A stretch of 64,000 bases of DNA from Bog-756 sp963845485 (GCA_963845485.1 CAWJSI010000005.1:44363-108362); one strand, 5' to 3'. Numbered from the stretch's first letter, positions 25,800-35,351 are shown. Notes: generated by a model not told the origin, from the sequence alone. A program made the numbers and translations.

Positions 25800-28082
25800 A
25801 TGAGGAAGTGGCGTGTGGCGGTATCCGTGGTGGCGGCCGCGGTGGTGGGAGTCGGTGCCCTGACGATGACTCAGGCCGAGGCGGCGGCACCGGTGTACAG
25901 CTCACTGCTGACCCGGGCTCCGTATCTGAGCGACCTGACAACCAACAGCGTGGAGATCAACTGGTCGGAGAACACCTCGGCCCGCGGTTATGCCACCTAC
26001 GGACCGGCCGGCAACTGCACGGCCACCAAGACGGCGACGGCCTCGACCAAGCTGCCCGCCTTCGTCCCGACCGCCGAGGGGGGCAGCGACACCACCGACC
26101 AGTACACGGTCAACTCGGTGAGCCAGTACCAGACGTCGATCAAGGTGACCGGACTGAGTGCGGGCACCGCCTACTGCTACGAGATCTTCTCGTCGACCGG
26201 GGTGAACCTGCTCGGCACGGCCAGCCAGTCGTTCTCCACCCTGGACGCCTCGGCCCCGGCCGGTGGAGTCACCTTCGATGTGATGGGGGACCTCGGGGAG
26301 ACCAACGGTGCCGACGAGTCCGCCGGCTTCGTCAACCAGGACCAGGCCAACATCGACAGCGCCATCGGGAAGTCGGGGGCCAAGTTCCTCGTGACCGCCG
26401 GCGACGTGGCCTACAGCGGCGGGACCTCGACCGACTACGGCAACCTGACCACCAAGCCGACGTCGGCCACCAGCGAGATCAGCAACATCTTCGGACCGAG
26501 CTACTGGCCCGCCACCGGTGGGATCCCCACCTACCAGGCCAGCGGCAACCACGGCCAGAACAACGTGGGCCTGCGGACGTTCCCCGAGGAGACCACGGCC
26601 ACGGCGACCGGTGGCGTCTACGACTACGTCCAGTACCCGAAGCTGACCGGATCGCCCACCGTCCCGGCCACCAGTACGCCCGATGACTGGTACGCCGTCC
26701 AGGACGGCAACGTCCGGATCTACGTGCTCGACGCCGCCTGGTCCGACGGTGCCACCTATCTGGCCACCACGTCGGCCACCGGGGCGGCGTGCCCGGCCCA
26801 CCAGTCGGAGTGCGAGGGCTATCAGATCGACGCCGCCGAGCACTGGGCCCAGACTTCCCGGGAGATGGTCTGGTTGAAGGCCGACCTGGCCGCCCACCCC
26901 GGTGGGGTCAAGTTCGCCGTCTTCCACTACCCACTGGTGTCGATGAACACCGACCAGCAGTCCGATCCCTATCTCCAGTCGACCCTCGAGCCGGTGCTCG
27001 AGCAGTACGGGGTGAGCATGGCCCTGGCCGGACACGCCCACACCTATCAGCGGTTCGTTCCCAACGCCGGTAGTGGCGGCATGATCAGCTACGTGAGCGG
27101 GGGAGGGGGCGGTGTCTTGGAGCCGGTGGACGGGAACACCGACACCAAGGGCCTCTGCGCCGCCGAACTCAAGGTGGCCAACGTCTACGCCATCGGGCAC
27201 GACAGCAACCACGGCTCGGCCTGCAGCACCGGAAATGCGCTCGGCACCGGGACGGGCATCCTGGCCGCCCAGGTGTACAACTTCTTGAAGATCACTGTCA
27301 CCGGGAACCAGATCACCGTGACGCCGATCAACGCGCTCGGGCAGTCCTTCGACGTACAGAGCTATACCGTGGCCAACGGTGTCACGACCTGGAACGGTGC
27401 CGGTACCACCCCGCCCACCACGAGCACGTCCACGTCCACGTCGACCAGCACGTCGACGACCACCTCCACGACGACCGGAGGGAGTACCGGGCCGCTGAAG
27501 CTGGCCACCAGTGCGGGGAGCACCGGGGCCACTGTGACGCTGCCCCAGGCCGCCACCACCGGCCAGCTGCTCGTCTACAGCGCCAGTCAGTTCACGGGAG
27601 CGACGAACCACATCTCGGCGGTCACCGACAACGCCGGAGACACCTGGCACCTGATCGCTGCCCCCAACTCCAGCGGACACAACTCAGAAGGTGAGTTCTG
27701 GTACACGTATGCCACTGGCTCGGTCGCCACGGTGACGGCCACGACCAAGGCCACGTCGATCGCCTCGGAGGTCCAGGTGTTCAGCGGTGTGAAACTTGGG
27801 GCCGCCCCGGCCTTCGGATCCGCGTCGGCCACCGGCACCGCAGCATCCGCGTCGACCACGGCCGGCAGCCTCGAGGTCGGCTTCGTGGCCGGCCACGGCA
27901 ACGCCGAGGCGATCACGTTGGGCAGCGGGCTGACCCCACAAGCTCAGGTCCAGTCGGCCTCGAGCAGCATCAGCACGCTGATCACGGGCTACCAGACGAC
28001 CGGCGGTTCGGGGACCTTCAGCGGCACGTTCCCGACCGCCATGTACTGGGCCGCCGGGGTGGTCACCTTCCCAGCGGCCTGA
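25800..28082 (+). CDS. Secreted purple acid phosphatase-like metallophosphoesterase
   Basis: This is a ~760-aa exported enzyme. After a signal peptide (ending near TQAEAAA) comes a fibronectin-like domain (LTRAPYLSDLTTNSVEINWS) as in purple acid phosphatases. The metal motifs are in order: VMGDLGE, GDVAYSGG, GNHG, FHYPL and GHAHTYQR. A Thr/Ser linker (about residues 537-560) leads to a ~180-residue C-terminal beta domain (LKLATSAGSTGATVTLPQ onward) of unknown function, perhaps for binding. TTG 25797 or ATG 25800 is the start. It releases phosphate from esters outside the cell. Confidence 0.9.
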   Translation: MRKWRVAVSVVAAAVVGVGALTMTQAEAAAPVYSSLLTRAPYLSDLTTNSVEINWSENTSARGYATYGPAGNCTATKTATASTKLPAFVPTAEGGSDTTDQYTVNSVSQYQTSIKVTGLSAGTAYCYEIFSSTGVNLLGTASQSFSTLDASAPAGGVTFDVMGDLGETNGADESAGFVNQDQANIDSAIGKSGAKFLVTAGDVAYSGGTSTDYGNLTTKPTSATSEISNIFGPSYWPATGGIPTYQASGNHGQNNVGLRTFPEETTATATGGVYDYVQYPKLTGSPTVPATSTPDDWYAVQDGNVRIYVLDAAWSDGATYLATTSATGAACPAHQSECEGYQIDAAEHWAQTSREMVWLKADLAAHPGGVKFAVFHYPLVSMNTDQQSDPYLQSTLEPVLEQYGVSMALAGHAHTYQRFVPNAGSGGMISYVSGGGGGVLEPVDGNTDTKGLCAAELKVANVYAIGHDSNHGSACSTGNALGTGTGILAAQVYNFLKITVTGNQITVTPINALGQSFDVQSYTVANGVTTWNGAGTTPPTTSTSTSTSTSTSTTTSTTTGGSTGPLKLATSAGSTGATVTLPQAATTGQLLVYSASQFTGATNHISAVTDNAGDTWHLIAAPNSSGHNSEGEFWYTYATGSVATVTATTKATSIASEVQVFSGVKLGAAPAFGSASATGTAASASTTAGSLEVGFVAGHGNAEAITLGSGLTPQAQVQSASSSISTLITGYQTTGGSGTFSGTFPTAMYWAAGVVTFPAA

Positions 28083-28221
28083 CGTCTGGCTCTCGCCGAA
28101 ATCACCTGCCCTCGAAGCGTGGTCACCCGGGGAGATCAGGACGTCGTGCCGACAACTGGCATCGGAACGGATCTGGTTCTGATCAGTACGCCGATGGCCG
28201 ATACGCCTCTGGGCTGAGGGA

Positions 28222-28398
28222 TCAGGCAGGATCGGACCGGAGATCAGACGCCTGAAACACGACGCGGTCAAGGTCGGATCGAAAGGCCCGGGCATCCACA
28301 GGTGGCGCACCGATGAACGCGGCCACGGCTGCGTCAGCGGCGACGAACCGCTTGGCCCCGGCAACTGGGCCCCTTTGCTCACCTGTCTCAGCAGTCAT
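28222..28398 (-). CDS. Possible orphan antitoxin-like small protein
   Basis: A 58-aa frame from ATG 28398 ends with VDARAFRSDLDRVV, a pattern seen at the C-terminus of small VapB/Phd-like antitoxins. There is no good ribosome site and no toxin gene downstream, so it could be a remnant. A TTG at 28473 would add 25 residues. Confidence 0.3.
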   Translation of the reverse strand: MTAETGEQRGPVAGAKRFVAADAAVAAFIGAPPVDARAFRSDLDRVVFQASDLRSDPA

Positions 28399-28556
28399 CT
28401 GAGGAGTATGGCTCAGCCCCTCCTGAGAAAGCACGCGATCCGCGTGTTGGGCAGTGATGTCCTGGATCGACAACGAACACCGGCTACGCCGCGACGGCTT
28501 GGTAGTGACGTTGCTGTGTGTACTCCAACGGGTACTACCACTGGTAGGATCAAAGT

Positions 28557-28775
28557 ATGAAAGTGAGTGTGAGTCTCCCCGAAGAGGACATCGAGTTCCT
28601 GGATGCGTACGCCCTCGGACAGGGCTTCGGCTCCAGGTCGGCCGTGCTTCATCGGGCGGTGAGGCTCCTTCGTGCTTCCGAACTCGGTCCCGCCTATGAA
28701 GAGGCGTGGAAGGAGTGGTCCGGGGGCGACGAGGACAGCCTCTGGGACGTCACGGCCGCAGACGGACTCACCTGA
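28557..28775 (+). CDS. Ribbon-helix-helix antitoxin of a MazF-type module
   Basis: This 72-aa protein starts with a ribbon-helix-helix DNA-binding fold (MKVSVSLPEEDIEFLDAYA, then SRSAVLHRAVRLLR) and has an acidic tail (EEAWKEWSGGDEDSLWD) that probably wraps the toxin. Its stop overlaps the ATG of the toxin gene in a TGATG arrangement. It should repress its own promoter; the bases just before it (acgggtactaccactggtaggat) contain a near-palindrome that could be the operator. Confidence 0.85.
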   Translation: MKVSVSLPEEDIEFLDAYALGQGFGSRSAVLHRAVRLLRASELGPAYEEAWKEWSGGDEDSLWDVTAADGLT

Positions 28776-29123
28776 TGCGTCGCGGGGAGATCTGCCTTGT
28801 CGATCTCGAACCGGTTCGTGGTGCGGAGGCGGACAAGCGGCGACCGGCGGTGATCGTGAGCAACGACGGGGCCAACGATGTGGCGAATCGGCTGGGCCGG
28901 GGTGTGGTCACGGTGATTCCCGTGACCTCGAACACCGAGCGCATCTATCCGTTCCAGGTTCTTCTCCCTCGGGCCGTAACCGGTCTTGGGCGGGAATCCA
29001 AGGCCCAGGCCGAACAGATCCGATCCGATTGCGGTGGAACGAATTGGCTCTCGGGTCGGGATGGTGCCGGTAGAGCAGATGGCGGCTATCGACGAGGCCT
29101 TGCGACTGCACCTGGCCTTGTGA
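28775..29123 (+). pseudogene. MazF-family toxin, interrupted by a frameshift
   Basis: The first 84 or so codons encode a MazF/PemK endoribonuclease (RRGEICLVDLEP, KRRPAVIVSND, VIPVTSNTERIYPFQVLLP, SKAQAEQIRS). The frame is then lost at about 29027, inside the tandem GATCCGATCC. Dropping one base restores the family end (IAVERIGSRVG, MVPVEQMAAIDEALRLHLAL) with a stop at 29121-29123. The toxin would be dead if the shift is real, or intact if it is a consensus error. In the uncorrected frame the reading runs on to 29281. Confidence 0.8.
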
Positions 29124-29285
29124 CCGTCGTCGCCGATCGATGTCGTCGTAGCGCCGATATGCCCGGCTGCCTCGGTGCGAAAGTGCGCCTGGGAGAGCTC
29201 CGCGAGTACGGTTGGCCTGGGCTTCCCCGCTCGATCGGGGTCGCAGGCGGCGCACGGCGCCGGTACCCCGACAGCAGGTGAACCC

Positions 29286-30509
29286 ATGCTCTACGAGGCC
29301 TACCAAGCACAGCGGGACCTGACAGCCCCGGCCCGTGCCTTCGCCGGTCTGGCCAACTGGACGCTCGGTGAGCTGCCCGACCGGCTCACCGAGAACCGCT
29401 TCGGGAGGCGCCTGTTCGCCGGCTACGAGATGGTGGCCCGGGCCCGGCTCATCCACGAGCGCCCCGCCTTCGGCATCGACCATGTGATGGTGGCCGGCGA
29501 GCGGGTGCCGGTGCGTGAGGAGGTGGCCGTCGCCACGCCCTTTTCCTCGTTGATCCACTTCGCCAAGGACATCGACGAGTACCAGCCCAAGGTGCTGTTG
29601 GTCACCGCCCTGGCCGGACACTTCTCCACGCTGCTTCGCTCGACGGTCCGTTCCCTCAGCGCCGACCACGACGTCTACGTCACCGACTGGCTGAACGCCC
29701 GCGACGTCGGGATCGAGCACGGCGGCTTCGGGCTCGACGACTACATCGGCCAGGTCATCGCCTTCCTCGAGTTCATGGGACCCGGCTCCCACCTCATGGC
29801 CGTGTGCCAGCCCTGCCCGGCGTCGCTGGCCGCCGCCTCGGTGATGGCGGCCACCGACAATCCGGCCCAACCGAGGAGTCTGGTGCTGATGGCCGGGCCG
29901 GTCGACACGCGGGTGAACCCGACCAAGGTCAACGACCTGGCCCACTCCAAGCCGATCACCTGGTTCGAGGACAACGTGATCACGACCGTGCCCCTCCGCT
30001 ACCCCGGGGCCATGCGCAGGGTCTACCCCGGGTTCCTCCAGCTGTCGGGGTTCATGTTCATGAACCTGGAGCGCCACGTGAAACAGCACATCGAGCTGTA
30101 CAACGACCTGGTGCGGGGCGACTACGAGGAGGCCCGCCAGATCTCCGAGTTCTACGACGAGTACTTCGCCGTCCTCGACATGCCGGCCGAGTTCTACCTC
30201 GAGACCATCGACCGGGTCTTCCAGCGGGAGCTGCTGGCCCAGGGGGCACTCACCTGGCGGGGTAACCCGGTCGACCCCGGGGCCATCAGGCGCACCGGGC
30301 TCCTCACCGTCGAGGGGGAGAAGGACGACGTGTGTGGGGTGGGCCAGACCATGGCCGCCCAGGCGCTGTGCTCGGGGATCCGACCGGCTAAGAAGCGCCA
30401 CCACCTCCAGCCCGGGGTGGGCCACTACGGGGTGTTCAGCGGCAGCCGGTGGGAGAGCCAGGTCTATCCGATCGTGCGCAACTTCATCGCCGCCAACGAC
30501 ATCGCCTAG
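29286..30509 (+). CDS. phaZ: Intracellular polyhydroxyalkanoate depolymerase
   Basis: This 407-aa protein matches the intracellular PHB depolymerase family, which degrades storage granules. It has the Cys-type nucleophile box MAVCQPCPASLAA (Cys174), the DVYVTDWLNARDV segment and the late VEGEKDDV and GVGHYGVFSG motifs carrying Asp and His. The ATG at 29286 follows AGGTGA and is preferred to an upstream in-frame ATG. It opens the PHA locus, transcribed toward the GST gene. Confidence 0.9.
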   Translation: MLYEAYQAQRDLTAPARAFAGLANWTLGELPDRLTENRFGRRLFAGYEMVARARLIHERPAFGIDHVMVAGERVPVREEVAVATPFSSLIHFAKDIDEYQPKVLLVTALAGHFSTLLRSTVRSLSADHDVYVTDWLNARDVGIEHGGFGLDDYIGQVIAFLEFMGPGSHLMAVCQPCPASLAAASVMAATDNPAQPRSLVLMAGPVDTRVNPTKVNDLAHSKPITWFEDNVITTVPLRYPGAMRRVYPGFLQLSGFMFMNLERHVKQHIELYNDLVRGDYEEARQISEFYDEYFAVLDMPAEFYLETIDRVFQRELLAQGALTWRGNPVDPGAIRRTGLLTVEGEKDDVCGVGQTMAAQALCSGIRPAKKRHHLQPGVGHYGVFSGSRWESQVYPIVRNFIAANDIA

Positions 30510-30564
30510 GACCGCCGCCCACGGCTACGGCCCGGCGATCACCTTCCGCCGGGGGGCTGACTCC

Positions 30565-31221
30565 TCAGAACTCCATCTCCAGCTCTTCGACGTCGTCGTG
30601 CTCGGCCTCGGCCTCGGCCGTCCACTCCACCATCTCGGGCAGTCCGAGGATGGTCTCGCAGTAGGCGCCGGCGATCTCGCCCAGCTTCACGTCGTAGGTG
30701 CGGATGCGGGTGCACACCGGGGCGAACATGGCGTCGGCCACCGTAGGGGCCTCGCCGAAGAGGAACGGGCCCCCCGACGCGGCCAGGCACTCGTTCCACA
30801 GTGACTCGATGCGGTCGATGTCGGCCTGGGCCCCTGCCCACACCGGGAACCCGGGATGTCGGCTCTTGATGTTCATGGGGAGGGCGGAGCGCAGGTTGGC
30901 GAATCCGGAGTGGATCTCACCCGACACCGAACGGCACAGGGCCCGGGTGGTCTGGTCCTCGGGGAAGAGGTGCCGCTCGGGCACCAGCTCGTGGAGGTAC
31001 TCGGCCATGGCCAGGGTGTCCCACACCACCAGCTCGCCATGGGCCAGCCTGGGCACGAGGAACGACGGCGACAGCAGCAGCAGCTCGGCCCGCACGCCGG
31101 GGTCCTGGCTGTCCACGGCTTCGACGGTGAAGTCGAGTCCGGCGAAGCGGCAGAGCAGCCACCCCCGCAACGACCACGCCCCGTAGTTCCGGCTGTTGAT
31201 GGTGAGGACTGCCTGGGCCAT
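30565..31221 (-). CDS. Glutathione S-transferase family protein
   Basis: This 218-aa protein has the thioredoxin-like N-domain with the Ser/Asn-rich start LTINSRNYGAWSLRGWLLCRF, then VPRLAHGELVVWDTLAMAEYL (the cis-Pro and the acidic/Ser glutathione contact) and an all-helical C-domain with SLWNECLAASGGPFLFG and APTVADAMFAPVCTR. The ATG at 31221 has GAGGAG upstream. Actinobacteria usually lack glutathione, so the thiol partner is unclear. It sits in the PHA locus, convergent with phaZ. Confidence 0.88.
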   Translation of the reverse strand: MAQAVLTINSRNYGAWSLRGWLLCRFAGLDFTVEAVDSQDPGVRAELLLLSPSFLVPRLAHGELVVWDTLAMAEYLHELVPERHLFPEDQTTRALCRSVSGEIHSGFANLRSALPMNIKSRHPGFPVWAGAQADIDRIESLWNECLAASGGPFLFGEAPTVADAMFAPVCTRIRTYDVKLGEIAGAYCETILGLPEMVEWTAEAEAEHDDVEELEMEF

Positions 31222-31423
31222 AGGTGACTCCTCGGCGCGGGGTTCGGGTGTCGCCACGTCACCGACCCGTCGGGGCCGGACCAACCGTTGCGGCACCGCC
31301 GTGCTCCCCGTTCAAATTCAGGTCACCGGAGCCGGCCGCACCAGTAGGCGATGGCGGCCGGCCCTGCGGTCCCGGCCGCGCCGCTGCGTGTACGGCAGTG
31401 GCGGGCGGCCGGGGAGGAGGGGA

Positions 31424-31720
31424 CTACGCCTTCTTGGTGGTCACCACCGTGGCGGGAGCCGGGGGCATGGAGATCTCGGCCAGTCCCGACATGAAGGTGT
31501 GCTGGGCGGCGAGCAGCTTGTCGGCGAACGAGAAGGTGGACTCCACCGTCTCGGTCGGGGTGGGGAGCTGGTCGGCGAAGGGGATGCGCGAGGTGTCGGG
31601 GCGGAAGGTGTCGAAGGCCGAGGACGTCGACTTGAGGGCGCCGAGTGTCCAGTTCTGGGTGGTCTCCATGACCTTCACGACGCCGTCCTGCACCTTTTCG
31701 GTCATCTCGAGTGCGTTCAT
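31424..31720 (-). CDS. Phasin-like PHA granule protein
   Basis: This 98-aa protein is a long amphipathic helix (MTEKVQDGVVKVMETTQNWT; TFSFADKLLAAQHTFMSGLA) with no Cys and a PAPATVVTTKKA tail, the pattern of actinobacterial phasin-like proteins near PHA genes. It would coat PHA granules. The ATG has AGGAG nine bases upstream and a clear promoter with three direct repeats. Assignment rests on composition and position. Confidence 0.75.
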   Translation of the reverse strand: MNALEMTEKVQDGVVKVMETTQNWTLGALKSTSSAFDTFRPDTSRIPFADQLPTPTETVESTFSFADKLLAAQHTFMSGLAEISMPPAPATVVTTKKA

Positions 31721-31742
31721 GGTTATCGTCTCCTGTGGTTGA

Positions 31743-31786
31743 TCAAGCGTATGCTTACTTTATCAAGCACCACGCAGAAGTCAAGC
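31743..31786 (-). promoter_or_regulatory. Phasin promoter with three GCTTGA direct repeats
   Basis: On the minus strand TTGACT (31784-31779) and TAAAGT (31762-31757) are 16 bases apart. GCTTGA occurs three times in the same orientation (ends at 31786, 31768 and 31748, i.e. 18 and 20 bp apart), overlapping the -35, the spacer and the start region. This is a natural operator for the XRE regulator encoded by the locus. Confidence 0.6.
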
Positions 31787-31810
31787 ATGTGCTGCGGATT
31801 CGGCCCGTTC

Positions 31811-33409
31811 CTACTCGGCGAACCGCACCCGAAGGACCTTCTTGTCGAACTTGCCCACCGAGGTCTTGGGCACCTCGTCGATGACCTCCACCCGCTCGGG
31901 CAGCTGCCACTTGGCGAAGCCCGAACCGAGCAGGTGGGTGCGCACCTCGTCCACCCCGACCACGGCACCGGGGGCCACCACCACGCAGACCAGTGGGCGC
32001 TCTTGCCACTTGGGATCGGGGATGGCGATGACCGCGGCTTCGACCACCCCGTCCATGTGCATGACCGAGGCCTCCATGTCCACCGACGAGATCCACTCGC
32101 CGCCCGACTTGATGAGGTCCTTGGTGCGATCGGCGATGACGAAGTAGCCGTCGGGCGTGGCGATGGCCACGTCACCGGTCTTGAACCAGCCGTCCTTGGT
32201 GAAGGCTTCCTTGCCCAGTCCGTGGAGGTAGCTGTCGACCACCCACGGCCCCCGCACGCAGAGGTCGCCCATGGAGTCGCCGTCGGCCGGGACGCTGTCC
32301 CCGCTGTCGTCCCGGATGGTGATGGCCACCCCGGGCAACGGCAGGCCGGCCTGGGTGCGGGCGGCCGTCGTGACCTCCTCGTCGGACCAGTCCCGCATGC
32401 GCTCTTGGGGCCAGGCCACCGAGGCCAGCGGTGAGGTCTCGGTCATGCCCCAGGCCTGGACGATGCGGATCCCGAAGTCGGTGGCGTAGCGCTCGATGAG
32501 GGAGCGCGGGGGCTGGGCCCCACCACAGATGATGTGGCGGAGGTCGGGGAGCGACCCGCCCCGGCTGGCCAGTTCGTCGGCCACCCCCAACCACACCGAG
32601 GGCACCCCGGCGGCCACGGTGACCCGCTCGTCGGTGACGAGGTCGAGGAAGCCCGCCGGGTCGAGGGCCCCGGCGAAGAAGACCTGCTTGGCCCCGACGG
32701 CGGTGGCGGCGTAGGGCATGCCCCAGGCGTTGGCGTGGAACATGGGCACCTGGGGGAGCACGGCATCCCCGGGCCCGATGGACATGGCGGCGTGGCTGGT
32801 GCAGGCCAGGGCGTGGAGGAAGGTCGACCGGTGGGTGTAGACGGCACCCTTGGGTCGACCGGTGGTGCCCGAGGTGTAACAGAGCCCCATCGGACGGCGC
32901 TCGTCGATGGCCTTCCTCGGGTAGGCGGTGGGCTGGTCGGCCAGCAGGTCCTCGTAGGCGATGGCCCCGGTGATCGAGGTCGGAGGGACGGTGTCGCCGA
33001 GGACGATGACGTGCTCGAGCGGGGGCAGGTAGGCGAGTGCTTCTTCCAACAGGGGGAGCAGGTCGGGGTCGACGAGCACGGCCCGGTCGTCGGCGTCGCC
33101 GATGATGAAGGCCAGGTCCTCACCGGACAGCCGGAGGTTCAAGGTGTGGAGCACCCGTCCGGTGCAGGGCACGGCGAAGTACGCCTCCAGGTGGCGTGCA
33201 CTGTTCCAGGCCAGGGTGGCGATGGTCGCCCCGTCGGGGATGCCCAGTCCGTCGAGGGCGTGCATGAGCTGTTGGGTCCTCGTCCCGAACTCGGTATAGG
33301 TGTGCCGCTCGACGGTGCCGTCCGGGGCCCGGCTCACCAGCTCGGCGTGCGGGGCATGCACCGGCGCGTTGTCGAACAGCATCCAGGCGTTGAGCGGGGT
33401 GTCCATCAT
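31811..33409 (-). CDS. Acyl-CoA synthetase (fatty acid/AMP ligase family)
   Basis: This 532-aa adenylate-forming enzyme activates a carboxylic acid to its CoA thioester. It has the P-loop-like CYTSGTTGRPKGAVYTH, the A5 motif AWGMTETSPLA, the hinge GWFKTGDVAIATPDGYF and DRTKDLIKSGGEWIS, and the C-terminal catalytic Lys in TSVGKFDKK. Its length is normal for medium/long-chain acyl-CoA ligases. Position between phasin and PHA synthase suggests it supplies acyl-CoA for PHA building, but the chain length preference is unknown. Confidence 0.92.
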   Translation of the reverse strand: MMDTPLNAWMLFDNAPVHAPHAELVSRAPDGTVERHTYTEFGTRTQQLMHALDGLGIPDGATIATLAWNSARHLEAYFAVPCTGRVLHTLNLRLSGEDLAFIIGDADDRAVLVDPDLLPLLEEALAYLPPLEHVIVLGDTVPPTSITGAIAYEDLLADQPTAYPRKAIDERRPMGLCYTSGTTGRPKGAVYTHRSTFLHALACTSHAAMSIGPGDAVLPQVPMFHANAWGMPYAATAVGAKQVFFAGALDPAGFLDLVTDERVTVAAGVPSVWLGVADELASRGGSLPDLRHIICGGAQPPRSLIERYATDFGIRIVQAWGMTETSPLASVAWPQERMRDWSDEEVTTAARTQAGLPLPGVAITIRDDSGDSVPADGDSMGDLCVRGPWVVDSYLHGLGKEAFTKDGWFKTGDVAIATPDGYFVIADRTKDLIKSGGEWISSVDMEASVMHMDGVVEAAVIAIPDPKWQERPLVCVVVAPGAVVGVDEVRTHLLGSGFAKWQLPERVEVIDEVPKTSVGKFDKKVLRVRFAE

Positions 33410-33473
33410 GGCGTCGGCCTCCGCCTCCGGGGCCTCACCGCCCCAACCGGACGGACCGGAGGTGGAGCCAACT

Positions 33474-35156
33474 CTACGGGGCGAGGACGTAGCGGCCCGG
33501 GGCCGGGTACTTGACCGGGTGGTCGCAGCTGCCGAGGCAGTGGGGTGCGGTGCGGAGTGGTCCGGAGCGCTCGGCCGCCCACCGGCTCCACGGCTCCCAC
33601 CACGACCCGGGCAGGGTCTCGGCCCCGGTCAGCCAGGCCTCGGGGTCGGGTCCGGACTCGGGACCGAGGGAGACGCTCATCTTGGGGTTGCCGGGCGGGT
33701 TGACCAGGCTCTGGATGTGGCCGGAGGTGGACAGGGCGAACTGGGAGTCGCCCCCGAGCAGCTGGGTGGTGGCGTAGCAGGCCTTCCACTCGGTGAGGTG
33801 GTCGGTGCGGGCCCCGACCACGAAGGTGTCGCACTCGATGCGCTTCAGTTCGACCGGGGTGCCGAGGACGTGGACCTCGCCGCGGGCCAACGAGTTGTTG
33901 GAGAACATGTCGAGGAAGTCGAGGTGGAGACCGGACGGCAGTCGGGTGGGGTCGGCGTTCCACGAGAGGACGTCGAAGGCCGGGGGCTTGTCGCCCAGCA
34001 GGTTGGAGCCCACCCAGTAGTTCCAGATGAGGTCGTTCGGCCGGAGCAGACAGAAGATGGCCTCGGCCTCGTGGGCGGGCAGGACCCCCCGGCGCCGGGC
34101 CGCGGCCCGGGCGTTGGAAACGATGGTCGGACTGCCGAACATGCCGATCATGGTGGGCACGGAGAAGTCGAGCAGGGTGACGGCGAAGGTGGCGCAGTTG
34201 ACCAGGTCGTCGGAGAGGGCGGCCAGCCGGCCCAACAGGGCCGCCGTCGTGATGCCCCCGGCACAGAGGGAGATGGTGTTGACCTGCTCGGTCCCGGCGA
34301 TCCGGGCCGCGGCCCGGAGGGCCTCTTCCACCCCGGCCACGTAGGTGTCGAGGTTCCAGTCGCGGTGCTCGATGGTCGGGTTGCGCCAACTCACGACGTA
34401 CATCTGGAGGCCCTGGGAGAGGGCGTACTCGACGAGGCTCCGGCCCGGCGAGAGGTCCATGAAGTAGTACTTGTTGATCTGGGGCGGGACGAGGACCACG
34501 GGCGTGGCGTGGACCTGGCTGGTGGTGGGCGAGTACTGGATGAGCTCGCACACCTCGTTGCGGAAGACGACCGAGCCCGGGGTGATGCCCACATCCCTCC
34601 CGACCACGTGGGCGTCGGGGTCGGCGGTGCGGGGCATGCCCCGGTGGTGGACGACGTCCCGGGCGAAGTTGGCCGCACCCTTCACCACGCTGGCCCCGCC
34701 GGTCTCGAAGGCCCGCTCCATGGCGTCGGGGTTGAACAAGAGGGTGTTGGTGGGGGCGAGCGCCGACGAGACGAGGGTGGTGCCCAGCCGGGCCCGCTCC
34801 TTGGTCCGCCAGTCCACGGGAGCCTGCTCCACCACGGCCAGGGAGGCCCGGGTACAGGTGAGGTAGGTCTGGCCGAGCCGGCGGTAGGCGGGGTTCTTCG
34901 TCCAGGCCGGGTTCTTGAACCGCCAGTCCTTGGGTTCGGGGGCGACGGTCGACTTGCCGATGGCGATCTTGCCCAGTTCGAGGCCGACCCCGGCCACGGC
35001 CCGGGGAAGGGCGGACGGGGCCGAGCGGAGGCCCACCTTCACGGTGGCGTCGGTGAGTCCGAGCGGGTCGATGCGCCCGATGAGCCGGCGCACCAGACCT
35101 TTGGGGGCCGTCAGTGTTGGGAAAGTACTCGTGGCCAATGTCTCCTTCGCCTGCAT
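33474..35156 (-). CDS. phaC: Polyhydroxyalkanoate synthase, class I-like
   Basis: This 560-aa protein polymerises hydroxyacyl-CoA into PHA granules. It has the synthase core (YVVSWRNPTIEHRDWNLDTY), the nucleophile Cys298 in ISLCAGGITTA, the Asp loop VVGARTDHLTEWKACY and the His loop STSGHIQSLVNPPG. The usual G-x-C-x-G box reads S-L-C-A-G-G, so the first Gly is Ser. The length fits a single-subunit (class I/II) enzyme. It is divergent from the XRE regulator with a 195-bp shared promoter region. The ATG at 35156 has no strong ribosome site. Confidence 0.92.
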   Translation of the reverse strand: MQAKETLATSTFPTLTAPKGLVRRLIGRIDPLGLTDATVKVGLRSAPSALPRAVAGVGLELGKIAIGKSTVAPEPKDWRFKNPAWTKNPAYRRLGQTYLTCTRASLAVVEQAPVDWRTKERARLGTTLVSSALAPTNTLLFNPDAMERAFETGGASVVKGAANFARDVVHHRGMPRTADPDAHVVGRDVGITPGSVVFRNEVCELIQYSPTTSQVHATPVVLVPPQINKYYFMDLSPGRSLVEYALSQGLQMYVVSWRNPTIEHRDWNLDTYVAGVEEALRAAARIAGTEQVNTISLCAGGITTAALLGRLAALSDDLVNCATFAVTLLDFSVPTMIGMFGSPTIVSNARAAARRRGVLPAHEAEAIFCLLRPNDLIWNYWVGSNLLGDKPPAFDVLSWNADPTRLPSGLHLDFLDMFSNNSLARGEVHVLGTPVELKRIECDTFVVGARTDHLTEWKACYATTQLLGGDSQFALSTSGHIQSLVNPPGNPKMSVSLGPESGPDPEAWLTGAETLPGSWWEPWSRWAAERSGPLRTAPHCLGSCDHPVKYPAPGRYVLAP

Positions 35157-35351
35157 CGGCCCACAACGGGGAGTCCGTCGTGATCTGTGTTCCAGTCAAC
35201 CACGGACATCGCAGCGATGACAGGGAAAATCGGCCAGTTGTGTCAACGGCGTGTGAACTACTGATGGGTAAGGCGTGAAGGGTGTCATCCGGACAACTGG
35301 ATACAGTGCAGGGATGGTCCGAGCACGGGTAGCGGCGACGCCGAGCCGGCC

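Noticed and set aside
27415..27485. Repeated ACGTCCACGTCC-type units as a microsatellite or CRISPR-like array
   Set aside because: They encode a Thr/Ser linker in the purple acid phosphatase gene and are explained by coding.
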